Shown here: one piece after another, positions 33,724 to 44,577 of the stretch
How positions within the stretch are numbered: the first letter of the stretch is position 1
Layout of the letters: every line of letters begins with the position of its first letter
NCBI RefSeq assembly: GCF_004328645.1
Contig: NZ_CP031395.1
Coordinates: 1,823,501-1,887,500, forward strand
Direction: 5' to 3'
Length of the DNA: 64,000 bases
Source: Hylemonella gracilis
Lineage (GTDB): Bacteria > Pseudomonadota > Gammaproteobacteria > Burkholderiales > Burkholderiaceae_C
Program-made: the position numbers and the translations under genes
The notes under the pieces: generated by a model
The model's database searches: none
Told to the model about the DNA's origin: nothing
What the model saw: only the letters and a program-made list of their open reading frames with translations

Positions 33724-36210
33724 ATGACTGATCGATCCGACACGCTGAGTTCCGGCCCCACGGCCCTGGCCACCTTGCGCAGGCGCTACGCGAGCGAGCT
33801 GCTGCTGTTCCTCGGCCTGGTGCTCCTGGTGTACTGGGGCCTGGCCTTGGGAACCCACAGCCTGAGCGATCCGGCCTGGTCCACGTCGGGCAGTGGGGCG
33901 GGCGTGGTGCGCAACCAGGGCGGCCTGCTGGGCGCCTGGGTGGCGGACGCCAGTTATTACCTGTTCGGTTTTTCGGTCTGGTGGTGCTGGGCGGCGGCGG
34001 TCCGCAGCTGGTTCTCGGCGCTGGCGCGTGCCTTGCGGGCCCCGCGGCTGGGCGCGAACCCGGTCGATGGCTGGGCGTCGGAGTCCTCGGACGCCGCCCC
34101 TGCGGTCGCCACGGGCTGGACACGCCGAGCCGAGCAGTTCATCGGCGGGCGCTGGGGCTTCTGGAGTGGCCTCGCCCTGCTGATGCTGGCCAGCACGTCG
34201 CTGGAATGGTCGCGCTTCTACAGCTATGAATCTCACCTGCCCGGTCACGCGGGCGGGGTGCTGGGCTACTGGATGGGTCCGCTGGCCGCGCGCTGGCTCG
34301 GTCCAACGGGTTCGGCCTTGCTCGCCATCGGTCTGTGGGTGCTGGCGGTGGCCTGGGTCTTCCGCTTTTCCTGGGGCCTGGTGGCCGAGCGGCTCGGTGG
34401 CTTCGTGCAATTGCTGTTGGACGCCCGCCGTGCACGCCGGGAGCGCGCCCAGGACCGCGCCTTGGGTGCGCAGGCCGCGCGGGAACGCGAGCAGGAAGAT
34501 GCGGCACGCGCCTTGGCTGCGCGTTTCGCGCAGGCGCCCGATGCCGGCCTTGCCGACGAGGATGACGACCATCCGCTCACGGCGTCGTCTTTGCTCACGC
34601 CTCCACGGCCTGTCGCGCCGCGCATGGACCCCCAGTTCGACGCGCCCCTGCCCCCCGTCAAGCCCAGCGCGCGGGTGGTCAAGGAGCGGCAAAAGAATCT
34701 GTTCGTTGATATGCCGGACACCAAGCTGCCCCAGGTGGACCTGCTGGACAGTGCGAGTGCGCAGGGCCGGCAGGAAACCGTCTCGCCCGAGACGCTGGAA
34801 ATGACCAGCCGCCTCATCGAGAAGAAACTTAGTGACTTCGGCGTCCAGGTGCGCGTGGTGACGGCCCAGCCCGGCCCGGTGATCACGCGCTACGAAATCG
34901 ACCCGGCCACGGGCGTGAAGGGCTCGCAGATCGTCAACCTGGCCAAGGACCTGGCGCGCTCGCTCTCGCTGGTGTCCATCCGTGTGATCGAGACCATCCC
35001 TGGCAAGAACTACATGGCGCTGGAGCTGCCCAATGCCAAGCGCCAGAGCATCCGCTTGTCGGAAATCCTGGGTTCGCAGGTCTACAACGAGGCCAAGAGT
35101 CTGCTGACCATTGGTCTGGGCAAGGACATCGTTGGCCTTCCCGTGGTGGCCGACCTGGCCAAGATGCCGCACGTGCTGGTGGCCGGCACCACCGGTTCGG
35201 GCAAGTCCGTGGGCATCAACGCCATGATCCTGAGCCTGCTCTACAAGGCCGAGGCCAAGGACGTGCGCCTGCTGATGATCGACCCCAAGATGCTGGAGAT
35301 GAGCGTCTACGAGGGCATCCCGCACCTGATCGCCCCCGTGGTCACGGACATGCGGCAGGCCGCGCACGGCCTGAACTGGTGTGTGGCCGAGATGGAGAAG
35401 CGCTACCGCCTGATGAGCAAGCTGGGCGTGCGCAACCTGGCGGGCTACAACACCAAGATCGACGAGGCGGCCGCCAAGGAGGCCTTCATCTACAACCCCT
35501 TCAGCCTCACGCCCGAGAGCCCGGAACCGCTGCAGCGCCTGCCGCACATCGTGGTGGTCATCGACGAGCTGGCCGACCTGATGATGGTGGTGGGCAAGAA
35601 GATCGAGGAGCTGATCGCCCGCTTGGCCCAGAAGGCGCGCGCCGCTGGCATCCATCTCATCCTGGCCACGCAGCGACCCAGCGTGGACGTGATCACCGGC
35701 CTGATCAAGGCCAACATCCCGACCCGCATCGCCTTCCAGGTCAGCAGCAAGATCGACAGCCGCACCATCCTTGACCAGATGGGCGCCGAGGCGCTGCTGG
35801 GCATGGGAGACATGCTCTACATGCCCAGCGGTACCGGCCTGCCGATCCGCGTGCATGGTGCCTTTGTCAGTGACGAGGAAGTGCACCGCGTGGTGAGTTA
35901 CCTCAAGAGTCAGGGCGAACCGGACTACATCGAGGGCGTGCTCGAAGGCGGCACGGTCGAGGGCGAGGACGGCGGGCTGGGTTTGGGCGGCGAGGGCAGC
36001 GGCGGCGGGGAAAAAGACCCGATGTACGACCAGGCCGTGGAGATCGTGCTCAAGAACCGCAAGGCCAGCATCTCGCTGGTGCAACGGCATCTGAAGATCG
36101 GCTACAACCGCGCGGCGCGCCTGGTCGAGGACATGGAAAATGCCGGCCTCGTCAGTCCCATGAACACCAACGGTCAGCGCGACATCCTCGTGCCCGCGCG
36201 CTCGGAGTGA
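33724..36210 (+). CDS. ftsK: DNA translocase FtsK
   Basis: This 828-residue protein is FtsK, the septal DNA motor that clears the terminus region during division. The N-terminus has four membrane segments (for example [17 protein letters not shown] and [15 protein letters not shown]), followed by a charged linker shorter than in E. coli. The ATPase domain carries Walker [21 protein letters not shown] and the [11 protein letters not shown]alker B region. A C-terminal winged-helix gamma domain ([12 protein letters not shown] through [18 protein letters not shown]) that reads KOPS sites is intact. The ATG at 33724 has no visible Shine-Dalgarno and lies directly after a terminator. lolA follows 2 bases after the stop. 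Confidence 0.97.
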   Translation: MTDRSDTLSSGPTALATLRRRYASELLLFLGLVLLVYWGLALGTHSLSDPAWSTSGSGAGVVRNQGGLLGAWVADASYYLFGFSVWWCWAAAVRSWFSALARALRAPRLGANPVDGWASESSDAAPAVATGWTRRAEQFIGGRWGFWSGLALLMLASTSLEWSRFYSYESHLPGHAGGVLGYWMGPLAARWLGPTGSALLAIGLWVLAVAWVFRFSWGLVAERLGGFVQLLLDARRARRERAQDRALGAQAAREREQEDAARALAARFAQAPDAGLADEDDDHPLTASSLLTPPRPVAPRMDPQFDAPLPPVKPSARVVKERQKNLFVDMPDTKLPQVDLLDSASAQGRQETVSPETLEMTSRLIEKKLSDFGVQVRVVTAQPGPVITRYEIDPATGVKGSQIVNLAKDLARSLSLVSIRVIETIPGKNYMALELPNAKRQSIRLSEILGSQVYNEAKSLLTIGLGKDIVGLPVVADLAKMPHVLVAGTTGSGKSVGINAMILSLLYKAEAKDVRLLMIDPKMLEMSVYEGIPHLIAPVVTDMRQAAHGLNWCVAEMEKRYRLMSKLGVRNLAGYNTKIDEAAAKEAFIYNPFSLTPESPEPLQRLPHIVVVIDELADLMMVVGKKIEELIARLAQKARAAGIHLILATQRPSVDVITGLIKANIPTRIAFQVSSKIDSRTILDQMGAEALLGMGDMLYMPSGTGLPIRVHGAFVSDEEVHRVVSYLKSQGEPDYIEGVLEGGTVEGEDGGLGLGGEGSGGGEKDPMYDQAVEIVLKNRKASISLVQRHLKIGYNRAARLVEDMENAGLVSPMNTNGQRDILVPARSE

Positions 36211-36212
36211 AG

Positions 36213-36977
36213 ATGAACTACCCTCAGTCCGGGCAGACGCCCTCCCTCTTCCCTTCCGCTACGCGCGGGACACCTGCCCGGCACGCTGGTTTCGCGGGCA
36301 CCTGGCTGTGGATCGGCGTGCTGTTGCAGCTCTTTTGTTTCGGCGTGGCGCAAGCGCAGGACGGCAAGTCCCTCGATGGCTTGAACGCGCTCTCGGTCTT
36401 CCTGCAGACCACGCGCAGCGGCCGGGCTGATTTCACCCAGGTCGTGACCCTGCCGCCGCGCGCCAGCGAAGGCGGCACCCGCGTGGCCCGCACGCGCAGC
36501 TCCAGCGGCAATTTCGCTTTCCAGCGGCCGGGGCGTTTTCGCTTCGTGTATGCCGCGCCGCTGCCGCAGACCATCGTGGCCGATGGCAAGACGCTGTGGC
36601 TGTACGACGAGGACCTGAACCAAGTCACGGTGCGCGCCCAGGCCGGCGCCCTGGACGACACGCCCGCGGCCCTGATCGCCGGCGCGGCGGACCTGCGCAC
36701 CCTGCAGGCCAGCTACGACCTGGCCAATGACGGCGCGCGCGATGGCCTGCTCTGGGTGCGCGCGACGCCGAAGGCGCGCGAGGGCCAGACCCAGCAGCTG
36801 CGTGTCGGCCTGCGTGCCATCTCGTCGACCCAGGTCGAACTGGGCGCCTTTGAAATCCTGGACAGCTTCGGCCAGCGCTCCCTGCTGACGTTCAGTCGCA
36901 TGCAGGTCAATGCGAACCTGCCGGCCGATACTTTCCGCTTCACACCCCCGGCGGGTGCGGACGTCATCCGGCCCTGA
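36213..36977 (+). CDS. lolA: Outer-membrane lipoprotein carrier protein
   Basis: This 254-residue periplasmic protein is LolA, which carries lipoproteins from the LolCDE complex to LolB. After an unusually long N-terminal region (about 48 residues, with the hydrophobic stretch WLWIGVLLQLFCFGVAQAQ) come the family blocks LSVFLQTTRSGRADFTQVV, GNFAFQRPGRFRFVYAAPLPQTIVADGKTLWLYDEDLNQVTV and the ending LPADTFRFTPPAGADVI. It starts 2 bases after the ftsK stop and is cotranscribed, a common arrangement. An internal start nearer the signal peptide is possible. Confidence 0.94.
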   Translation: MNYPQSGQTPSLFPSATRGTPARHAGFAGTWLWIGVLLQLFCFGVAQAQDGKSLDGLNALSVFLQTTRSGRADFTQVVTLPPRASEGGTRVARTRSSSGNFAFQRPGRFRFVYAAPLPQTIVADGKTLWLYDEDLNQVTVRAQAGALDDTPAALIAGAADLRTLQASYDLANDGARDGLLWVRATPKAREGQTQQLRVGLRAISSTQVELGAFEILDSFGQRSLLTFSRMQVNANLPADTFRFTPPAGADVIRP

Positions 36978-37010
36978 CGCCGGATGGGCAATGGCCTGTT
37001 GTGCCGTCGT

Positions 37011-37748
37011 TCAGTGCCCGTTAGGGGTCCGCGCAGGTGTGCCCAGGCGCTTGCGCACCCGGATGTTGAGCATTTCCACGATCACCGAGAACGCCATCGC
37101 GAAGTAGATGTAGCCCTTGGGCACATGGTGGTCGAAGCCTTCGGCGATCAGCACCACGCCGACCACGACCAGGAAGGACAGGGCCAGCATCTTGACGGTC
37201 GGGTGCTCGGACACAAAGTCGCCGATGGCGCCCGCGAACACCATCATCAGTGCCACCGAGGCGACCACGGCCGCGATCATGACCGCGACCTCGTCCACCA
37301 TGCCCACGGCGGTGATGATGGAATCCAGCGAGAACACCAGGTCCACCACCATGATCTGCAGGATCACCGCGGTGAACGTGGCGCGGGCCTTGCTCCCGGA
37401 GGATTCTTCCCCGCCTTCCATCGCGTGGTGAATCTCGCCCGTACTTTTCCAGATCAGGAACAGGCCGCCGAGGATGAGGATCAGGTCACGCCCCGAGACC
37501 TCCTGGCCCAGCACCGTGAACAGCGGCGCCACCAGGCCGATGATCCAGGACAGCACCAGCAGCAGGCCGATGCGCATGAACATGGCCATGAACAGACCCA
37601 GGCGGCGCGCCAGCGCGCGTTGCGCGGCGGGCAGCTTGTCCACCAGGATGGAGATGAAGATCACGTTGTCGATGCCCAGCACCAGCTCCAGCGCGGTCAG
37701 CGTGGCGAAGGCGATCCAAGCCTGAGGATCCGTCAAGAGTTCCAGCAT
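37011..37748 (-). CDS. TerC-family integral membrane protein
   Basis: This 245-residue protein is a TerC-family membrane protein with about seven helices. The family hallmarks are the acidic membrane motifs [16 protein letters not shown] and [15 protein letters not shown], and [17 protein letters not shown]. Members have been linked to tellurite resistance and, for relatives, to manganese or calcium export; which applies here cannot be told. The ATG at 37748 (MLELLTDPQ) follows an AGGAG-like site. It diverges from argH. Confidence 0.92.
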   Translation of the reverse strand: MLELLTDPQAWIAFATLTALELVLGIDNVIFISILVDKLPAAQRALARRLGLFMAMFMRIGLLLVLSWIIGLVAPLFTVLGQEVSGRDLILILGGLFLIWKSTGEIHHAMEGGEESSGSKARATFTAVILQIMVVDLVFSLDSIITAVGMVDEVAVMIAAVVASVALMMVFAGAIGDFVSEHPTVKMLALSFLVVVGVVLIAEGFDHHVPKGYIYFAMAFSVIVEMLNIRVRKRLGTPARTPNGH

Positions 37749-37795
37749 GGTTGTCTCCTTGTATTGGCTGGTGGGTCGATAGAATCCACCCAATT

Positions 37796-39250
37796 ATGTC
37801 CACCCCCAATCAACTCGACAAAAAATCCGAGGCCTGGTCGGCCCTGTTCTCCGAACCCATGAGCGATCTGGTCAAGCGCTACACGGCCAGCGTGTTCTTC
37901 GACCAGCGCCTGTGGCAGGCCGACATCGCGGGCAGCCTGGCCCACGCCGACATGCTGGCGGCGCAGAAGATCATCGGCGCCGCCGACTTGGCCGCCATCC
38001 AGAAGGGCATGGCCCAGATCCGCGCCGAGATCGAGGGTGGCCAGTTCGAGTGGCAGCTGGACCTGGAGGACGTGCACCTCAATATCGAGGCGCGCCTGAC
38101 GCAATTGGTGGGCGACGCGGGCAAGCGCCTGCACACGGGCCGTAGCCGCAACGACCAGGTGGCGACTGACGTGCGCCTGTGGCTGCGTGGCGAGATCGAC
38201 CTCGTCACCGGCCTGCTCTCCGACCTGCAGAAAGCCTTGCTTAGCGTGGCCGAGCAGAACGTGGACACCATCCTGCCCGGCTTCACCCACTTGCAGGTGG
38301 CCCAGCCTGTGAGTTTTGCCCACCATCTGCTGGCCTACATGGAGATGTTCGCGCGCGACGCCGAGCGCATGGCCGACGTGCGCAAGCGCGTCAACCGCCT
38401 GCCCCTGGGCAGTGCCGCGTTGGCTGGCACCACCTACCCGCTGGACCGCGAGCGCGTGGCGAAAATGCTGGGCATGGTGGATGAGCAAGGTCGGGCCTGC
38501 ATTTGCCAGAACAGCCTGGACGCCGTCAGCGACCGGGACTTCGCCATCGAATTCAGCGCCGCCGCCTCGCTCGTCATGGTGCATGTGAGCCGCCTCAGCG
38601 AAGAACTGATTCTGTGGATGAGCCAGAACTTCGGCTTCATCAAAATCGCGGACCGCTTCACCACCGGCAGTTCCATCATGCCGCAGAAGAAGAACCCGGA
38701 TGTGCCCGAACTCGCGCGCGGCAAGACCGGGCGCGTGGTCGGCCACCTGATGGGCCTGATCACGCTGATGAAGGGCCAGCCCCTGGCCTACAACAAGGAC
38801 AACCAGGAAGACAAGGAACCACTGTTCGACACGGTGGACACCCTGAAGGACACGCTGCGCATCTTCAGCGAGATGGTGGGTGGGCAGATCAATCCCGCGA
38901 CGGGCAAGCTCGAAGGCGGTATCACCGTCAACGCGCAGGCCATGGAACAGGCCGCGCTCAAGGGGTATGCGACCGCGACCGATCTGGCCGACTACCTGGT
39001 CAAGAAGGGCCTGCCTTTCCGCGACGCGCACGAAACCGTGGCCCATGCCGTCAAGGCCGCCGTCAGCCACAGCTGTGATCTGTCCGAGCTGCCCCTGACG
39101 GTGCTGCAGCAATTCAACAAGAGCATCGAGAAAGACGTGTACGAGGTGCTGAGCCTGCGCGGCTCGCTCAACGCACGCAACACCTTGGGCGGCACCGCGC
39201 CCGCGCAGGTGCGGCAGCAGTTCGCGCGGCACCGCGCGCGGCTGGCCTGA
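37796..39250 (+). CDS. argH: Argininosuccinate lyase
   Basis: This 484-residue protein is argininosuccinate lyase, the last step of arginine synthesis (argininosuccinate to arginine and fumarate). The superfamily signature [15 protein letters not shown] is complete, with [17 protein letters not shown] and [20 protein letters not shown] also in place. The protein is slightly longer than the E. coli enzyme, with an N-terminal extension of family-typical length in betaproteobacteria. The ATG at 37796 ([10 protein letters not shown]) was used. It stands alone, diverging from the TerC gene. Confidence 0.97.
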   Translation: MSTPNQLDKKSEAWSALFSEPMSDLVKRYTASVFFDQRLWQADIAGSLAHADMLAAQKIIGAADLAAIQKGMAQIRAEIEGGQFEWQLDLEDVHLNIEARLTQLVGDAGKRLHTGRSRNDQVATDVRLWLRGEIDLVTGLLSDLQKALLSVAEQNVDTILPGFTHLQVAQPVSFAHHLLAYMEMFARDAERMADVRKRVNRLPLGSAALAGTTYPLDRERVAKMLGMVDEQGRACICQNSLDAVSDRDFAIEFSAAASLVMVHVSRLSEELILWMSQNFGFIKIADRFTTGSSIMPQKKNPDVPELARGKTGRVVGHLMGLITLMKGQPLAYNKDNQEDKEPLFDTVDTLKDTLRIFSEMVGGQINPATGKLEGGITVNAQAMEQAALKGYATATDLADYLVKKGLPFRDAHETVAHAVKAAVSHSCDLSELPLTVLQQFNKSIEKDVYEVLSLRGSLNARNTLGGTAPAQVRQQFARHRARLA

Positions 39251-39294
39251 GGCGATCCGCCGGGCGCCGCCTGAACCCGAGCATTGGAGGAACC

Positions 39295-39792
39295 ATGTCT
39301 CTGTCTCCCAACACCCTGAACTGGAGCGACGAACTCGCTCTCGGCGACGCCCGCACCGACCACACGCACCAGGAGTTCGTGGACCTGGTCAACGCCACGA
39401 CCGCGGCCGCGGCCGCGGACAAGCTGATCGTCTACCAGCAACTCGTCGCGCACACGGTCGAGCATTTCGGGCAGGAAGAACGCTGGATGCTCGCGTGTGG
39501 CATCGCCCCCGACTTCTGCCACTTCAGCCAGCACAAGAACGTGCTGGACGTGATGAAGGAAGTGGAACGCCGTGCCCTGGCCGGAGAGACCGAGTACATC
39601 GGCAGCATGATCGAGGCACTGGTTGAATGGTTCCCCGGTCACGCCAATTCGATGGACGCGGGGCTGGTGGCCTATCTGCAGGAGAAGGGCTACGACACCA
39701 GCGAGGAGTCCTTTCATTCCGGGCCGCCGAAGGCGGGTGAAGAAGCCACCCTGGCCTGTACACACCATGCACCGGGGGAGTCCTGTACCTGA
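39295..39792 (+). CDS. Bacteriohemerythrin-like protein
   Basis: This 165-residue single-domain hemerythrin contains the di-iron ligand pattern: a histidine in the DHTHQEF segment, HTVEHFGQEERWM (HxxxE), HFSQHKNVL and FPGHANSMD (HxxxxD). Such proteins bind oxygen or nitric oxide at a non-heme di-iron centre and can act in oxygen supply or sensing. A C-terminal tail of about 30 residues ends in CTHHAPGESCT, with two cysteines and two histidines that could bind metal. GGAGG lies before the ATG. It is monocistronic by spacing. Confidence 0.9.
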   Translation: MSLSPNTLNWSDELALGDARTDHTHQEFVDLVNATTAAAAADKLIVYQQLVAHTVEHFGQEERWMLACGIAPDFCHFSQHKNVLDVMKEVERRALAGETEYIGSMIEALVEWFPGHANSMDAGLVAYLQEKGYDTSEESFHSGPPKAGEEATLACTHHAPGESCT

Positions 39793-39860
39793 GTTCGCGG
39801 TAAATTGCGGCGGCGATGCGCAGGTTCCTAGCTCTCTTTTGACCGCATCGACGACTCACC

Positions 39861-40307
39861 ATGTTCACCTACGTCTGCTTCGGCGCATCGGACCTTGAGC
39901 GCTCCGCCCGGTTCTATGATGCTGTGCTTGGCCCCTTGGGCTTGCAACGCTGCGCAACACCGGGCGAGGAAGACTGGGACGGCTGGGTGGGCTGGGGCAC
40001 TTACGAAGACCAGGGCCAGCAGGAAGTGGCGCTGTGGCTATGCCGGCCCTACAACGGCCAGCCGCCCAGCGCGGGCAATGGCACCATGGTCGCGTTCAAG
40101 GCGGCTACCTGGTCTCAGGTGGACGCCTTCCATGCAGCGGCCTTGGCCCACGGTGGCGTGTCCGAGGGCGCGCCGGGCCTGCGACCCCAGTACAACGACG
40201 ATTTCTACGCGGCCTATGTGCGTGACCCGGACGGCAACAAGCTGGCTGCGGTGTGTCGGGGGCGCGTCCTGGATGCGGCGGAGGGTGCCGCGCCGCGGCA
40301 AGCCTGA
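39861..40307 (+). CDS. VOC-family (glyoxalase/dioxygenase-like) protein
   Basis: This 148-residue protein has a vicinal-oxygen-chelate fold: MFTYVCFGASDLERSARFYDAVLGPLGL at the start, VAFKAATWSQVDAFHAAALAHGG in the middle and YAAYVRDPDGNKLAAVCR at the end. This subgroup includes many small proteins of unknown activity. The expected metal ligands are only partly evident, so catalysis is uncertain. It lies between the hemerythrin and the lactate-dehydrogenase-like gene in the same direction. Confidence 0.9.
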   Translation: MFTYVCFGASDLERSARFYDAVLGPLGLQRCATPGEEDWDGWVGWGTYEDQGQQEVALWLCRPYNGQPPSAGNGTMVAFKAATWSQVDAFHAAALAHGGVSEGAPGLRPQYNDDFYAAYVRDPDGNKLAAVCRGRVLDAAEGAAPRQA

Positions 40308-40404
40308 ACGTTCGGTGGCGCGTCGGGGTTGCACATCCGGGCGCACCGGGGGCCTGTGATGCTGCGGACATAATGCCCGCTTCGTCGATCAACCAGAAAC
40401 TTTC

Positions 40405-41559
40405 ATGCCCGTCATCACGAACCTCGAAGACCTCCGCCGACTGGCCGAAAAGCGCGTGCCGCGCATGTTCTACGACTACGCGGACAGCGGTTCCTGGACC
40501 GAGGGAACCTACCGCGCGAACGAGGGCGATTTTCAGGCCATCAAGTTCCGCCAGCGTGTGGCGGTGAACATGGAGGGCCGCAGCACGGCGGTCAAGATGA
40601 TCGGCATCGACGCCAAGATGCCGGTGGCCATCGCCCCGGTCGGGCTGACGGGCATGCAGCACGCCGATGGCGAGATCCACGCGGCGCGCGCGGCGGAAAA
40701 ATTCGGCATTCCCTTCACGCTTTCGACCATGAGCATCTGCTCCATCGAGGACATCGCGGAGCACACCAGCGCGCCGTTCTGGTTCCAGCTCTACATGATG
40801 CGCGACCGCGACGCCATGAAGCGCATGATCCAGCGCGCCAAGGACGCCAAGTGTTCAGCCCTGGTGCTCACGCTGGACCTGCAAGTCATCGGGCAGCGTC
40901 ACAAGGACTTGAAGAACGGTCTGACGGCGCCGCCGCGCCCCACGCTGAAAAACATCCTCAACCTCATGACCAAGCCGCGCTGGTGCCTGGGCATGGCCGG
41001 CACGCGCCGCCACACCTTCCGCAACCTCGTGGGCCATGTGCAGGCCGTGAGCGACATGAAGTCGCTGGCGGTCTGGACCCATGAGCAGTTCGACCCGCGC
41101 CTGTCTTGGGCCGATGTGGCCTGGGTGAAGGAACAATGGGGCGGCAAACTCATCCTCAAGGGCATCATGGATGCGGAGGACGCCAAGCTGGCCGTGGCCA
41201 GCGGGGCCGACGCCATCGTGGTCAGCAACCATGGCGGACGCCAGTTGGATGGCGCGCCCTCGTCCATTGCCGCGCTGCCGGCCATCGTGAGCGAGGTCGG
41301 TTCGAAGATTGAAGTGTGGATGGACGGCGGCATCCGTTCCGGTCAGGACGTGCTGCGTGCCTGGGCCCTGGGCGCCAAGGGCACGATGATCGGCCGTGCC
41401 ATGGTCTACGGTCTGGGCGCCATGGGCGAGGCCGGCGTCACCAAGGCCCTGCAGATGCTGCACAAGGAACTGGACACGACCATGGCCTTCTGCGGCCACC
41501 GCAATCTGCAGGGCGTGGACCGCAGCATCCTGGTGCCGGGGACCTATCCCCAGGCCTGA
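40405..41559 (+). CDS. lldD: FMN-dependent alpha-hydroxy acid dehydrogenase (L-lactate dehydrogenase-like)
   Basis: This 384-residue protein belongs to the FMN-dependent alpha-hydroxy acid oxidase/dehydrogenase family. The active-site histidine-arginine motif SNHGGRQLDGAPSS is intact, with MFYDYADSGSWTEGTYRAN at the start, PVAIAPVGLTGMQHADGE and the phosphate-binding WMDGGIRSGQDVLRAWALGAKGTMIGRA. Length fits bacterial L-lactate dehydrogenase LldD; mandelate or glycolate oxidation is the main alternative. It is followed after 15 bases by the dinB frame, so the two may be cotranscribed. Confidence 0.9.
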   Translation: MPVITNLEDLRRLAEKRVPRMFYDYADSGSWTEGTYRANEGDFQAIKFRQRVAVNMEGRSTAVKMIGIDAKMPVAIAPVGLTGMQHADGEIHAARAAEKFGIPFTLSTMSICSIEDIAEHTSAPFWFQLYMMRDRDAMKRMIQRAKDAKCSALVLTLDLQVIGQRHKDLKNGLTAPPRPTLKNILNLMTKPRWCLGMAGTRRHTFRNLVGHVQAVSDMKSLAVWTHEQFDPRLSWADVAWVKEQWGGKLILKGIMDAEDAKLAVASGADAIVVSNHGGRQLDGAPSSIAALPAIVSEVGSKIEVWMDGGIRSGQDVLRAWALGAKGTMIGRAMVYGLGAMGEAGVTKALQMLHKELDTTMAFCGHRNLQGVDRSILVPGTYPQA

Positions 41560-41574
41560 CCGTCGGGGCCGCCC

Positions 41575-42782
41575 TTGCCCGAACCCGGACTTTTTTCACT
41601 GGAAGAGGCACCGCCGCCAGCCGCGCGGTCGGCGGCCACGCGTTCCCGGCCCCGGCGCATCGCCCATCTGGACATGGACGCGTTTTACGCATCCGTGGAG
41701 TTGCTGCGCTACCCGCAGCTCAAGGGTCTGCCCGTGGTCATCGGCGGCTCACGCCGCCGCACCGACGACGCCCTGCTGAAGCAGCACGAAGGCTTGCCGC
41801 TGGCGGAGATTCCGGTCGAAGCCTTCCCGCTCCTGAAGGATTACACGGGGCGCGGTGTCATCACCACCGCCACTTACGCGGCGCGCCAGTTCGGCGTGGG
41901 CTCGGCCATGGGCCTGATGAAGGCGGCCAAGCTCTGCCCGCAGGCCATCTTGCTGCCGGTGGATTTCGACGAGTACCGGCGCTACTCGCGCCGCTTCAAG
42001 GAGATCATTCTCGAGATCGCGCCCGTCATGGAAGACCGCGGCGTGGACGAGGTCTACATCGACTTCACCGAGGTGCCGGGGGGCAGCGCGAGGGCGGACG
42101 CGTGCTCGCGCACCTGATCCAGAAAAGCATCGCCGAGGCCACCGGCCTGACTTGCTCCATCGGCGTCGCCCCGAACAAGCTGCTGGCCAAGATGGCGAGT
42201 GAGTTCAACAAGCCCAAGGGCATTTCCATCGTGCAGGCCGAGGACCTGCAGGAAAAGATCTGGCCCCTGCCTTGCCGCAAGATCAATGGCATCGGCCCCA
42301 AGACGGACGAGAAGCTGCAGGCCCTGGGCATCGGGACCATCGGTGAACTCGCGGCACGTCCTCGGGACGAGCTGGTCGAGCGCTTTGGCGGCAGCTATGG
42401 TGCCTGGCTGCATGAAGCGGCCTGGGGGCGTGATGAACGCCCGGTGGTGACCGAGAGCGAACCGGTGTCCGTGAGCCGCGAAACCACCTTCGAGCGCGAC
42501 CTGCACGCCGTGCGCGACAAGGCCGAACTGGCGGCCATCTTCACCAGCCTGTGCGAACGCGTGGCCGCCGACCTGCAGCGCAAGGGTTACGAAGGCCGCA
42601 CCATTGGCGTGAAGCTGCGCTACGCGGATTTCAAGAGTGTCACGCGCGACCAGACCCTGGACTTCCACACCGCCGACGCACAGACCATCCGGCGCGCCGC
42701 GGGGCTGTGCCTCAAGCGCGTGGACCTGCAGCGCCGCTTTCGCCTGCTGGGTGTACGGGTGGGGGGCTTGCGCAAAGTTTGA
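41575..42782 (+). pseudogene. dinB: DNA polymerase IV, frameshifted
   Basis: The gene encodes Y-family polymerase IV in two frames. The first part (to a TGA at 42115-42117) has LDMDAFYASVELLRYPQLKG, YTGRGVITTATYAARQFGV and the catalytic DRGVDEVYIDFTEVPGG. The remainder lies in another frame and continues without loss as QREGGRVLAHLIQKSIAEATGLTCSIGVAPNKLLAKMASEFNKPKGISIV to the C-terminal little-finger domain. The frames meet at the run of six G at 42078-42083; a seventh G would restore one ORF. The start is probably the TTG at 41575. The nearly perfect continuity suggests a very recent lesion or a sequencing error. Confidence 0.88.
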
Positions 42783-42935
42783 TGTGGATCAAACCTGCGT
42801 GCAAATTCCGGAAGCCGTTTTACGGCAAGGCATTTCCTCATTAGGATCGATTCCTGGGAAGAGACTTGCGCGCCGCCCAAGCGAGAATGCGTGAGCGATA
42901 AGCAGTCACCGTATCAACAGCAACAAGGAGTTCGT

Positions 42936-44516
42936 GTGCGCGTCAATTTGCCCGTCATCGATCAGGAGTACGACTATCCAGCCCATGTGATGCTGGTGTC
43001 CATGACCGACACGCGTGGCTACATCGTGCACGGCAACGCCGCCTTCTTCGAGACCAGCGGGTATGCCGCCGAGGAGCTGATCGGCGAGAACCACAACATT
43101 GTTCGTCACCCCGACATGCCCGCCGAGGGCTTCCGCGACCTGTGGCGCACCATTGGCCGCGGCCGTCCCTGGACCGGCCTGGTCAAGAACCGCCGCAAGG
43201 ATGGGCGCCACTACTGGGTGCGTGCCAACGTCACGCCTATCATGGAAGACGGCAAGCCCATCGGCTACCTCTCCGTGCGCACCAAACCTTCCCGTGCCGA
43301 GATCGAGGCCACGGCAGCCCTTTATCAGCGTCTCAACGAAGAGACCAAAGCCGATCGACCCAGCTTCCATCTGGAGCATGGGCGCGTCCAATGGCATGGC
43401 CTCAAGGGCCTGGTCAGCAGCCTGACCGTGGGCTGGTTCGAACGCAGCCTCTCCCTGCGCATGGCCGCGGCCTTGCTGATGGTGATCACCCTGGGCATGC
43501 TGCCCTGGGGGCTGGGCGCCTGGCTGGGCTGGGGGATGGAGTTCACGGGGCTGGCGCAGTTGTCGGGCCTGTTGCTGGGCACCGGCATCATGCTGGCCTG
43601 GTTTCAGAAGTTCCTGGTGCATCCGATGCGGCAGGTGGAGCGTTTTGCCCGCGACCTGGCGGCCTGCAACCTCAAGACCGAGCTGGACTACAGCCCCTAC
43701 AGCGACATGGCACGCACCCTGGGCAATCTGCGTCAGGTGCAGATCAACCTGCGCGCCGTGATCGGCGACGTGAACAGTCAGGCCGCCGCTTTCTACAGCG
43801 CCGCAAGCGAACTAGCCGACGGCAGCCAGAACCTGGCCGTGCGCGCCGAATCGCAGGCCAGCAGCCTGGAGCAGACGGCGTCCTCGATGGAGGAGATCTC
43901 CGGCACCATCAAGAACACCGCGCAGATTGCCGTCGAGGTCCTGGGCCACAGCGAGCGCAGCACCCAGGTCGCGGCCCAGGGCGGCGTCTCGGTGCAGGAG
44001 CTGAGCGTTCTGATGGGGCAGATCCAGCAGTCTGCCGGCAAGATGGGCGACATCGTCAACACCATCGAGGGCATCGCCTTCCAGACCAATCTGCTGGCGC
44101 TCAACGCCGCCGTGGAGGCCGCGCGCGCGGGTGACGCGGGCAAGGGCTTCGCTGTCGTGGCCAGCGAGGTGCGCGCGCTGGCCCAGCGCAGCGGCGCGGC
44201 GGCCAAGCAGATCCGGGACCTGATCGCTCAGTCGTCAAGCCAAATCGGCACCGGCGCGGAGCGCATGCGGCACGCGAACCAGACCATCTCGGATGTGGTG
44301 GCCGCCGTGCGCGAAGTGGGGGCGCTGATCGGCCAGATCAGTACCGCGGCACACGAGCAGACCCTGGGTGTCGCGCAGGTCAACGACGCCATCAACCGCC
44401 TGGACGAACTCACGCAGCAGAACGCGGCCCTGGCGGAAGAATCCGCCACCGCCTCCGCGGGCCTGAAATCCGGTGCCGACACGCTGGCGCACGCGGTTCA
44501 GGTGTTCCGCCTGTAG
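42936..44516 (+). CDS. Aer-like methyl-accepting chemotaxis protein with PAS domain
   Basis: This 526-residue chemoreceptor starts with a PAS domain of the Aer type ([14 protein letters not shown], then [34 protein letters not shown] and [22 protein letters not shown]), which in Aer binds FAD for energy taxis. Two membrane segments ([22 protein letters not shown] and [18 protein letters not shown]) follow without a periplasmic domain. The signalling hairpin ([39 protein letters not shown]) and methylation helices are complete. I chose GTG 42936 because AAGGAG at 42925-42930 precedes it and the protein then starts at the family motif; GTG 42891 is the longer option. Confidence 0.9.
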   Translation: MRVNLPVIDQEYDYPAHVMLVSMTDTRGYIVHGNAAFFETSGYAAEELIGENHNIVRHPDMPAEGFRDLWRTIGRGRPWTGLVKNRRKDGRHYWVRANVTPIMEDGKPIGYLSVRTKPSRAEIEATAALYQRLNEETKADRPSFHLEHGRVQWHGLKGLVSSLTVGWFERSLSLRMAAALLMVITLGMLPWGLGAWLGWGMEFTGLAQLSGLLLGTGIMLAWFQKFLVHPMRQVERFARDLAACNLKTELDYSPYSDMARTLGNLRQVQINLRAVIGDVNSQAAAFYSAASELADGSQNLAVRAESQASSLEQTASSMEEISGTIKNTAQIAVEVLGHSERSTQVAAQGGVSVQELSVLMGQIQQSAGKMGDIVNTIEGIAFQTNLLALNAAVEAARAGDAGKGFAVVASEVRALAQRSGAAAKQIRDLIAQSSSQIGTGAERMRHANQTISDVVAAVREVGALIGQISTAAHEQTLGVAQVNDAINRLDELTQQNAALAEESATASAGLKSGADTLAHAVQVFRL

Positions 44517-44577
44517 GCGGCATCATTGGCGGCACATCAACGCCCGGGCGCTCCTGGTCCGGGACGCGCCGCTTGCG

